Assembly: GCF_000371785.1 (NCBI RefSeq)
Contig: NZ_AQUI01000002.1
Span: 4,071,276-4,135,275, forward strand
Length of the DNA: 64,000 nt
DNA from: Actinopolyspora halophila DSM 43834
GTDB taxonomy: Bacteria > Actinomycetota > Actinomycetes > Mycobacteriales > Pseudonocardiaceae
Direction of reading: 5' to 3'
Shown here: positions 18,776 through 27,353 of the stretch, one piece after another
Layout of the letters: each line of letters opens with the position of its first letter
Position numbering within the stretch: the stretch's first letter is position 1
Notes under the pieces: generated by a model
The model's input: only the letters and a program-made list of their open reading frames with translations
Database searches by the model: none
Told to the model about the DNA's origin: nothing
Position numbers and translations under genes: made by a program

Positions 18776-18927
18776 GGGGCGAAGCTACCCTTGAAGAGGC
18801 GAACGCCACAGCCCTTTGGAAGGTCGCACGGCTCGGTTTGCTCAGCGGGTCACTTGGCGGTGCCGGTTGCTCAGGCTCAGAGCGCCTGCGTTGGAGTGGA
18901 GCCCTTCCGACGGGGCCGGTTGCCTGG

Positions 18928-18994
18928 TGGTTGCGTGGCGGAACCCTGCGCAGGGTCTCGCTCCGGGAACCTCGACATCGGGGAGCTGCCTCCA
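18928..18994. repeat. Dispersed intergenic repeat, copy B
   Basis: This lies in the gap between the rhodanese stop and the acuC start. The order of short conserved blocks (GTGGCGGAACC, GGTCTCGC, CGACATCGGGGAGC, CCTCC) matches the repeats at 33609-33760 and 46608-46735, all in the same orientation. It is diverged, and its function is unknown. Confidence 0.55.
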
Positions 18995-19849
18995 TCAGCC
19001 CGCTTCGGGGCCGACGACCGCCGTCCGGCGGGGATCACCGGCCCATTCCGACCACGAACCGGGGTAGAGCACAGCTGGTTCCTCCGGGGAGCGCAGTCCG
19101 GCCTGTTCGAGCGCGAGGACCACGGAGCAGGCGTTGACCCCGGACCCGCAGTAGGCACCCACTTCACCAGCTCCCGGAACACCGAGTCCCGCGAAACGTT
19201 CCGCCAGCTCCTCCGGAGTTCGCCACCGACCGTTCGTCGTGACGTGCTCCGCCGCGGGAGCGTTGACGGCGCCGGGAATGTGCCCGGCACGGGGATCCAC
19301 GGGTTCGCGCTCGCCGCGATAGCGCTCGCCCGCACGCGCGTCCAGCAGCATCCCGGTGCGCGCCAGTCGCGCTGCGGCGTCCGCATCGGCTGTGGGCATG
19401 GCTCCGGGATCGACCACGAAGTCACCCGGTTCTGGCCGGGGAGCCCGTGTCGTGGTCGGTCCCCCTTCCTCGACCCAGGCAGCGAAACCGCCGTCCAACA
19501 CGAACACGCGTTCGTGTCCGGCCCAGCGCAGCAGCCACCAACCGCGCGCGGCGACCGAACCGTCCCCCGCGTCGTAGACGACCACCGGCCGTTCGGAATC
19601 CACTCCGGCATCCCGGAACACGCGCTGCAGTTCCTCCGCGTCCGGCAGGGGGTGCCGCCCACCGGCTCCCGCGGGGGCTGCCAGTTCGGTGTCCAGATCC
19701 ACGAAGACCGCCCCCGGTGGGTGCGCTCGGTCGTACTCCTGGCGCCCCGGTGGCCCCATCAGGTTCCAGCGGACGTCCAGCAGTGTGGGAGCCGGTCCCT
19801 CCTCCCGGAGGGAACGCAGCTCGGACGGACTGATCAGCGGAGTCATCAT
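18995..19849 (-). CDS. Thiosulfate/3-mercaptopyruvate sulfurtransferase (two-domain rhodanese)
   Basis: About 284 residues forming tandem rhodanese domains. The N-terminal inactive domain contains LLDVRWNLMGPPG and VVVYDAGDGSVAARGWW, where the usual catalytic Cys is Asp. The C-terminal domain has the active loop YCGSGVNAC. The CG[S/T]GV[T/N]A form is that of SseA-type mercaptopyruvate/thiosulfate sulfurtransferases. GGAGG lies just before tandem ATG codons at 19849 and 19846; a GTG at 19879 is also possible. The gene is divergent from ideR/dtxR. Confidence 0.9.
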   Translation of the reverse strand: MMTPLISPSELRSLREEGPAPTLLDVRWNLMGPPGRQEYDRAHPPGAVFVDLDTELAAPAGAGGRHPLPDAEELQRVFRDAGVDSERPVVVYDAGDGSVAARGWWLLRWAGHERVFVLDGGFAAWVEEGGPTTTRAPRPEPGDFVVDPGAMPTADADAAARLARTGMLLDARAGERYRGEREPVDPRAGHIPGAVNAPAAEHVTTNGRWRTPEELAERFAGLGVPGAGEVGAYCGSGVNACSVVLALEQAGLRSPEEPAVLYPGSWSEWAGDPRRTAVVGPEAG

Positions 19850-20025
19850 CGCCTCCGATCGGTCGAGGTCGGAACTCACATCCTGCCAGGGAATGGGTCG
19901 GCACGGCCGTCCCGTTGTTCTCGGTACGGCCGTCGAACGGGCGGTCCCCTCGAGACGTCGACCGGGCGGCCTTCGACGTCGCCCGTTCCGGCTAGCATTG
20001 ATGCTGGACCGAATGGGGAGCTGGC

Positions 20026-20717
20026 GTGAACGATCTCATCGATACCACCGAGATGTACCTCAAGACCATCTACGAGCTTGAGGAAGAAGGACTCGTGCCG
20101 CTCAGAGCCCGCATCGCGGAGCGGCTGGAGCAGAGCGGGCCGACCGTCAGTCAGACGGTGGCTCGCATGGAGCGGGACGGCCTGCTGGCCGTCGCCGAGG
20201 ACCGACATCTGGAACTGACCAAGTCCGGTCGCGCCCGCGCGATCGGAGTCATGCGCAAGCACCGCCTGGCCGAACGGCTTCTCGTCGACGTCATCGGACT
20301 CGAGTGGGAGCACGTGCACAGCGAAGCGTGTCGTTGGGAACACGTGATGAGCGAAGCGGTGGAGCACAAGCTCATCAACCTGCTCGGCGGTCCGGGCACC
20401 TCGCCCTACGGCAATCCCATCCCCGGGCTCGACGACCTCGGGGTCGGGGAGGCCGCACCGACCGTGGACAACGAGTTGCAGCGCGTGGACGAGATCGCGC
20501 GCAACGGCGGTGGCCGCGCTCTCGTGTGCCGGATAGCCGAGCACGTGCAGCTGGACCCCGAGCTGATGAACTCGCTGAAGACCGCCGGAGTGGTCCCGGA
20601 CGAGAACATCGAGATCGTTTCCGTGGTGGGCGGCAACAAGCCCATCGACGTCCACGGTGCCTCGGGGGCCACGCAACTTCCCCCCTCCATCGCGCACGCG
20701 GTGCTGGTCAGGCCGCG

Positions 20718-20721
<4 letters not shown>
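20026..20721 (+). CDS. ideR: Iron-dependent repressor IdeR/DtxR
   Basis: A 231-residue metal-dependent transcriptional repressor of iron-uptake genes. The N-terminal winged helix is followed by a dimerisation and metal-binding domain. All metal ligands of DtxR occur at the same numbers: Met10, His79, Glu83, His98, Cys102, Glu105 and His106 (HSEACRWEHVM). A C-terminal SH3-like domain is present. The GTG start gives exactly this numbering. A near-consensus operator for this protein is found at 51023-51041 before a siderophore-binding protein gene. The stop overlaps galK by four bases, so the repressor and a sugar kinase share an mRNA. Confidence 0.95.
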
Positions 20722-21905
<1,184 letters not shown>

Positions 21906-22169
21906 GTCCGTCCGTGGGGGGCCTGCGGCACCCGCTCCCCCACGGAGCTCCCCCTCCGCTCGCCGAGGGACACCGCCCGGGACCTTCGGACGACCTCCTC
22001 CGGCGGGACACCGCCTGGCCGCGAGGCCGGCAGTGTCCCGGTGGTTCACAGCCGCGCGGTGTACGTTGGGGGCGATCTTTTCCGTACGGATGCGCCCCGG
22101 CTTCCGCGAGAACGCGGTGCCCGAGCGTTTCCGGGAGCGACCGACGAACAGGCCGAAGGGGAGAACGCG

Positions 22170-23129
22170 GTGAAGCTGCTGGTTACCGGCGGGGCGGGCT
22201 ATGTGGGCAGTGTATGCGCGGCCCGGCTCGACGAGGCCGGACACGAGGTGGTCGTTCTCGACGATCTGTCCACCGGACACGCCGACGCCGTGCCGAGCGG
22301 TTGCCGGTTGATAACCGGTGACGTGGCGGAACGGGCCTCCGAGGTGCTTGCGGAGGGGTTCGACGGTGTGCTGCATTTCGCGGCCAAGTCGCTCGTGGCC
22401 GAGTCGATGCGTGAACCCGCCCTGTACTGGCACGGCAATGTGGTCACCACCCTGCGACTGCTCGACGCCATGCGCGAGCAGGACGTCCCCCGGCTGGTGT
22501 TCTCCTCGACGGCGGCCGTGTACGGCCAGCCGGACTCCGTTCCCATCCCGGAGGACGCCCCGACCGGACCGACCAACACGTACGGGGCAACCAAGCTGGC
22601 GATCGACCAGGCCATCGGCTCCTACGCGAGTGCCTACGGAATCGCGGCCACCAGCCTGCGCTACTTCAACGTCGCCGGTGCGCACGACGGTTTCGGGGAA
22701 CGGCACACCGTGGAGACGCACCTCATCCCGATCGTGCTCGAGGTCGCCCAGGGGCTGCGCGACCGTGTGCACATCGCCGGGGAGGACTGGCCCACCCCCG
22801 ACGGAACCTGCGTGCGGGACTACATCCACGTCCGCGACCTCGCGGAAGCTCATCTCCTCGCGCTGGAGAAGGCCGTTCCGGGTGAACACCGGATCTACAA
22901 CCTGGGCAACGGGACCGGGTTCTCGGTGAAGCAGGTGGTCGACGCGTGCCGTTCCGTGACGGGACGCGACATCCCGGCGGAGACGGCCGAACGCCGCCCT
23001 GGTGACCCCGCCACGCTGGTGGCTTCCAGTGAGCGGGCCCAGCGCGAACTGGGCTGGTCCCCGCAACGCCGGGACATCGAGGGCATCGTGCGTGACGCGT
23101 GGGAGTTCGTGCTCGACCGCGCCCAGTAG
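22170..23129 (+). CDS. galE: UDP-glucose 4-epimerase
   Basis: A 319-residue short-chain dehydrogenase/reductase. The NAD-binding motif TGGAGYVGS is at residues 6-14, the catalytic Ser in FSSTAAVYG (about 111-119), and Tyr138/Lys142 in [10 protein letters not shown]. It interconverts UDP-glucose and UDP-galactose for the Leloir pathway and for arabinogalactan-type wall polymers. GTG at 22170 has GAAGGGGAGAA upstream. In Corynebacterium glutamicum galE directly follows dtxR; here galK is inserted, with a 264-base spacer. Confidence 0.94.
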   Translation: MKLLVTGGAGYVGSVCAARLDEAGHEVVVLDDLSTGHADAVPSGCRLITGDVAERASEVLAEGFDGVLHFAAKSLVAESMREPALYWHGNVVTTLRLLDAMREQDVPRLVFSSTAAVYGQPDSVPIPEDAPTGPTNTYGATKLAIDQAIGSYASAYGIAATSLRYFNVAGAHDGFGERHTVETHLIPIVLEVAQGLRDRVHIAGEDWPTPDGTCVRDYIHVRDLAEAHLLALEKAVPGEHRIYNLGNGTGFSVKQVVDACRSVTGRDIPAETAERRPGDPATLVASSERAQRELGWSPQRRDIEGIVRDAWEFVLDRAQ

Positions 23130-23137
23130 GGCCTTGG

Positions 23138-23176
23138 CGTCCCGGTTCGCGTAGCGGTGCCGGTGGCGGAAACTCC
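23138..23176. repeat. Dispersed intergenic repeat, partial copy F
   Basis: Only the left end of the family is present: TCCCGGTTCGCGT, a short variable stretch, then GTGGCGGAA. Both blocks are identical to 33609-33645. It lies nine bases after the galE stop. Confidence 0.5.
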
Positions 23177-23282
23177 GGCCCGCCCCGCCGTGGTTCCCCT
23201 CGTGGAGTGGCGTCGTTCGGCGGACCGGACGGATCCGGCCTCCACCGACCTCCCGAGGAGTACCGCGCGCCCGTTCCGCCGG

Positions 23283-24377
23283 TCAACACTCCTCCTGCTC
23301 GATCATCGCCTGCGCGTCGGCGACCGTGTCCCGCACTATCACCGACAGCGCGCTCGGGCCGATTCCGGTGTCCAACGCCCTGCGCAGCAGATCACCGAGG
23401 CGGTGCGCGGGGCGGGTCCGCTCCACCCGTTCCAGCGCGACGCCCGCCAGTGCACCGTCCCCGCGCAGATAGGCGGAGAAGGCCAGCAGCACTGCCGCAT
23501 CGGCGACCTCGGGCTCCGGTGCCTTGCGCACCAGGGTGAGCCAGAGCCGCTCGGCCGCACGCGCCTCAGTGCTCAACGCGCTTCCCATGGCCAGGTCCCG
23601 CACCCGGTAGTCGGACAGCGCGACGAGCACCCGCAACAGGTCGTCCTCCGTCAACGCCTCCTCGCGCGCCGTACGACGGATCGCCGCGAACACCGTCTCG
23701 ACATCGGTGGTGCACATGTCGGCCGCTCCCCGGTGCGGCTCCGCGTCGTCCTGCAGCAGGTTCAACCGCGCGGACCAACGGGCCTGCGTCTCCACGGACT
23801 CGGGAGCCACCGACTCGGCCAGCTCCGCCCTGCTCGGGAAGGTCACCGTGCCGGAGACGGCCAGTGCGGCTGCCAGCGAAGACGCCTTCGGATCGGGCGT
23901 TTTCCCACTGCGCCCGTCGGTGTAGCAGTACCACGGGGAGCCCTTGCTGATCTCGGGTGTCCAGAGGGCCTGTGCAAGGGACAGGTCCGCCTCGTACAGG
24001 GCGTCGTGAAAGAACCCGATCAGTTCGCTGTGGGGTGGTGCGGGCATCCCGCCGTCCGGGGAGTCCGGCACCCCGGAGAACGACACCGCGCGCTCGGTGC
24101 CCCCGGACAGGAGCCCGCCGACCACGGCCAGCAGCACACCTGCCGGTTCGTCGCGCGCGATCGGTCCCCGTACCAGTTCGGTGGCCAGTTCGGCACGTCT
24201 GCCCTCCGCGGGCAGGTCCACTCGCGCGGTGAATCCCAGTCGCGTCGCCGGTGCTCCGTGCAGCGTCGTGACGATCAGCGACTCCTCCGGGTAGAACCCG
24301 AGCAGATGCGGGACGGCGGCCACGAACTCGGCCGGATCGGAAAGGTGTACGGTTTGTTGCTTCGCCGAAGAACTCAT
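23283..24377 (-). CDS. DUF4192 domain-containing protein
   Basis: A 364-residue actinobacterial protein. The family signature is at the N-terminus (LSDPAEFVAAVPHLLGFYPE, then ESLIVTTL). The middle section holds SPWYCYTDGR and the C-terminal half is Ala/Leu/Arg-rich and helical (AYLRGDGALAGVALERVERT). Function is unknown. The start at 24377 (MSSSAKQQTVHL) is chosen because the upstream extension has no family resemblance. It is convergent with galE. Confidence 0.87.
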   Translation of the reverse strand: MSSSAKQQTVHLSDPAEFVAAVPHLLGFYPEESLIVTTLHGAPATRLGFTARVDLPAEGRRAELATELVRGPIARDEPAGVLLAVVGGLLSGGTERAVSFSGVPDSPDGGMPAPPHSELIGFFHDALYEADLSLAQALWTPEISKGSPWYCYTDGRSGKTPDPKASSLAAALAVSGTVTFPSRAELAESVAPESVETQARWSARLNLLQDDAEPHRGAADMCTTDVETVFAAIRRTAREEALTEDDLLRVLVALSDYRVRDLAMGSALSTEARAAERLWLTLVRKAPEPEVADAAVLLAFSAYLRGDGALAGVALERVERTRPAHRLGDLLRRALDTGIGPSALSVIVRDTVADAQAMIEQEEC

Positions 24378-24505
24378 ACTTCCCGCATCGGCGGCAGGCA
24401 CCGGAGACGAGATCCGCGGTTCACGAAGCTGTGGACACCTCAGAGCAGTGTGGACGACGAGTACCGGTGCACTTCCACGACTCACCGCGGGCGTGGAACA
24501 CGAGA

Positions 24506-24542
24506 AGCGGCCCGGCGGACGTGCTCACCCCGCCGGGCCGCT
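24506..24542 (-). terminator. Terminator downstream of the Xaa-Pro peptidase gene
   Basis: The arms 24506-24518 and 24530-24542 form a 13-base-pair GC stem with an 11-base loop. On the minus strand it is followed by a pyrimidine-rich TCTCGTGTTCC. Confidence 0.65.
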
Positions 24543-24604
24543 CCCGGGTGGAAAAGGTGCTCACCGCCGGTCCGGCGGCCCGCACCGACCGATCCGGCAA
24601 AGAC

Positions 24605-26401
24605 CTACTGGAACACTCCCCGGCCCGCGACGGCGGGCACGACCAGACTGCTCTCCGACAGGTCGAGGCTCAGCTCGGTTCCGGGGGCCGGCCGCAGCGT
24701 GTACTCGTGATCGCTGGACAACACGACCATCCCGAGCTGATGACCCTTTTCGAGCACGTAGTCGTCCGGCATCATCTCCACGTTCACCCGGTACCGCTGC
24801 CCCGGCTCGATCGGAGTGCCGCGTTCGACGGACCTCCTGTTCTGCGGATCGGTCCATCCCCGCGTGATCGGTTCGACCGAACCGTCCGGGGCGCGGTCGA
24901 CCAGCATCGCGGTCACGTTGGCCGCGGACCGGTCGAAGGACAGGGCCAGGTCGGCCCGCGCGGTGCCGCTGATCCGCACGGGACGGGGAACACCGCGGGT
25001 GAAGTAGGTCAGCCGATGTGGCGAACGCCGGGCGCGGGCCAGTTCCCCGGCCGGCACGCTCGCGTCGTCCCGGAGCGTCTCCACAGCGCCCCCATCCCCG
25101 GAGGTGTGCCCGCGCGGGCTCAGCCCTCCCCTGGCGTCTCCTCCCGGGGTCGGATTCAGCGAAACCTCCCGTGCCGCGGGGGCGGGCCACTCCCACTCGC
25201 GGTGCCAGCTGCCGTCGGCCCGCTGGACCGTCGCCCTGGGTTCGTGGGTGACCCCGTTGGGAACGCCGTGCAGGTAGTGCGTGAACCAGCGGTTCAACGT
25301 GCGCAGCCACTCCTGCTTCCTGATTCCGATCGGGTCGCGGTGTCCCTGCTGGTGCCACCAGATCCGGTGCTGCACGCCCTGCTCGCGCAGCGCGCGGTAC
25401 CACTGCGCCGCCTGCCTCGTCTTGACGTTCCAGTCGTTCAGGCCGTGCACCGACAGCACCGACGCCTCGATCCGGTCCACGTCGTCGAGGTAGTTGCGCT
25501 CGTCCCAGAACTCGTTGTAATCGCCGGTCAACCGGTCCTGCCCGGTGCGGAGGCGTTCGGTCACCGCCGCGCAGTCCCGGTCGTTGGTGTGCACGTACTT
25601 CGCCAGCACGTCGGTGTCCTCACCCTGGTAGCCACCCGGGGCCACGACGGCCCCGTCCGAGCGGTAGTAGTCGTACCAGCTGGATATCGCCCCGATGGGC
25701 ACGATCGTCTCGAGGCCATCGACACCCGTGGTGGCCACCGCGTTCGGCAACGTCCCGTTGTAGGAGACCCCCATCATCGCGACCTTGCCCGTGGACCAGC
25801 CCGCCCCGACCGGTTCGCCGCTCGCGTCGTGGCCCGGCGCCCGGCCGTTCAACCAGTCCACGACCGACTTGGCCCCCAGGGTCTCGTTCCGCCCTCCCGA
25901 GGTCGGGCAGCCGTCCGACGCCCCGCTGCCCAGCGACTCGGCGTAGACGACGGCGTAACCCCGCGCCAGCAGGAAGCGCTGGTAGGCCCAGTCGATCGCG
26001 GTGTCGGAGGATCGCGGGGACGCCGCCCCGGTTCCGGCCGACCGGGCCGCGGCCCGGTCCGGTACGTACAGTTCCCGGTCCACGTCGTGGTTCGAGACGG
26101 GATTACCACCCGCGAAGTAGGGGCTGGGGCGGTAGACGACGGGAACGCGCATTCCCCGTTCGGTCCCCTTCGGACGGACCACCTGGACGTGCACCCTGTC
26201 GTCCCGCCCGTCGTCGTCACTGTCCACGTTCGCCGTCACGAACAGGTCCTGCCGCACCGCCTTCGACGGATCGAACACCGGCTGGGCCGCACCGTTGTCT
26301 ATCACGGGTTCGGACGGTTCGGGCTCGGCGCTCGCCGCGGGAGCACCGAGCAGCGGGAGGACTACCACCGCGGAGAGAAGAGCGGTTCGCGCTCGCCACA
26401 T
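24605..26401 (-). CDS. Secreted Xaa-Pro dipeptidyl-peptidase, S15 family
   Basis: A 598-residue alpha/beta-hydrolase peptidase that removes Xaa-Pro dipeptides. A Sec signal peptide (MWRARTALLSAVVVLPLLGA, cleavage after AASA) precedes the mature enzyme. The nucleophile motif is GVSYNGT, the acid residue is probably in LNDWNV and the His in QQGHRD. The C-terminal third is the jelly-roll PepX_C domain (ADLALSFDRSAANVTAMLVD). The length suits the actinobacterial secreted form. It is monocistronic and closed by the hairpin at 24506-24542. Confidence 0.88.
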   Translation of the reverse strand: MWRARTALLSAVVVLPLLGAPAASAEPEPSEPVIDNGAAQPVFDPSKAVRQDLFVTANVDSDDDGRDDRVHVQVVRPKGTERGMRVPVVYRPSPYFAGGNPVSNHDVDRELYVPDRAAARSAGTGAASPRSSDTAIDWAYQRFLLARGYAVVYAESLGSGASDGCPTSGGRNETLGAKSVVDWLNGRAPGHDASGEPVGAGWSTGKVAMMGVSYNGTLPNAVATTGVDGLETIVPIGAISSWYDYYRSDGAVVAPGGYQGEDTDVLAKYVHTNDRDCAAVTERLRTGQDRLTGDYNEFWDERNYLDDVDRIEASVLSVHGLNDWNVKTRQAAQWYRALREQGVQHRIWWHQQGHRDPIGIRKQEWLRTLNRWFTHYLHGVPNGVTHEPRATVQRADGSWHREWEWPAPAAREVSLNPTPGGDARGGLSPRGHTSGDGGAVETLRDDASVPAGELARARRSPHRLTYFTRGVPRPVRISGTARADLALSFDRSAANVTAMLVDRAPDGSVEPITRGWTDPQNRRSVERGTPIEPGQRYRVNVEMMPDDYVLEKGHQLGMVVLSSDHEYTLRPAPGTELSLDLSESSLVVPAVAGRGVFQ

Positions 26402-26964
26402 GCGAACTCCCCATCAGGTTTCCAAGGACGACCAGCAGCTTGCCAGCCACATCGGCGATGTCAATCACGCAGCGCGGCGTTTTCCAGCCAATCCGTGCCG
26501 TCCGGCACTCCCCGGAAAAGCACTGTCCGGCCGGGATGGACATGCGGAGGAGCAGCTCGTCGAACAACTGCGTGGCCGGAAGCGACGGCCTCGACGGAAG
26601 CGCGCCCGGTGGCCGGGCCGCCCGTGGCTCCGGGGCGGGCCCCGACGCACGCCCGTCTCCCGCGGACCGCCGAACATGCGCACGGTCCCGACGGCACCTC
26701 TCCCGTTCAGCAGTGCGGTGCCCACGGCGCCCCGAACATCCCCGCAGGCAGCCGAGGCACGGCAGCGATCGGCGAGCGAACAGGCGAATCCCACACCGAC
26801 TCCCCCGGATGCGCGGCCACGTTCCGCGTGACGCAGGTCTTCCGGGAAGCCACGGAACCGGAAGGACCGCTCCGCATCCGAACGTGAATTCCACGGCGTT
26901 CTCCGGCCCGGCGAAGGAACGGGGACTTGCCGCGCGGGGACTCGGCTCCGAGGACGGAGACCCG
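26402..26964. other. 563-base region with no recognisable gene
   Basis: Upstream of the minus-strand peptidase gene. Open frames exist on both strands but encode Arg/Pro/Ala-rich sequence without motifs. The peptidase promoter should lie near 26402-26470, where the base composition is somewhat lower in GC. Confidence 0.45.
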
Positions 26965-27220
26965 ATGGCGCGGTACAACGTTCAGTGGGGCGACGTCGCA
27001 CTCGACGCGTCCAACGGACTCTCCCGCCGGGCTGCGGAAAAAGGTCGGTCAGGTCAATGCGCTGTTCGCGAAAGCCCCGAAGTCGCTCGACGACTACGAC
27101 GAGCACACCGATCAGTGGACAAACACCGACGACGGGAAAGCGATGACCGCGTACGTGCTCCACGAAGGATCGCTACAGGTTCGGGCGTTGCGGGGGTACG
27201 ACGTGCAGCCCGGCTGTTCG
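26965..27220 (+). pseudogene. Frameshifted small gene of unknown function
   Basis: An ATG at 26965 with GGAG nine bases upstream opens MARYNVQWGDVALDASNG. That frame then turns Arg-rich. From about 27020 a protein-like sequence continues one base out of frame: GLRKKVGQVNALFAKAPKSL, then DDYDEHTDQWTNTDDGKAMT and AYVLHEGSLQVRALRGYDV. Joined, they make one plausible 85-residue soluble protein with balanced composition, unlike GC-rich noise. The second frame has no stop for another 400 bases, so the 3' end also looks lost. I do not recognise the family. A sequencing error is an alternative to true decay. Confidence 0.5.
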
Positions 27221-27305
27221 CCCCGGCGGATCCGGGAGCCGCTCGGACACGCCTCCCAAACGAACGGAGGGGAGCCGGCCGCCGTGGCCGACCCCCCTCG
27301 CCGAG

Positions 27306-27330
27306 TCCGAACCGGGAAACCCGATTCGGA
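27306..27330 (-). terminator. Hairpin downstream of nrdJ
   Basis: TCCGAACCGGG (27306-27316) pairs with CCCGATTCGGA (27320-27330) with one wobble pair. It lies 24 bases beyond the nrdJ stop on the minus strand. Confidence 0.5.
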
Positions 27331-27353
27331 GCTCACCGTGCTCGGTCGATCGC

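Noticed and set aside
19993-19998. TAGCAT as an ideR -10 element
   Set aside because: No acceptable -35 at 16-18 bases; too weak to annotate.
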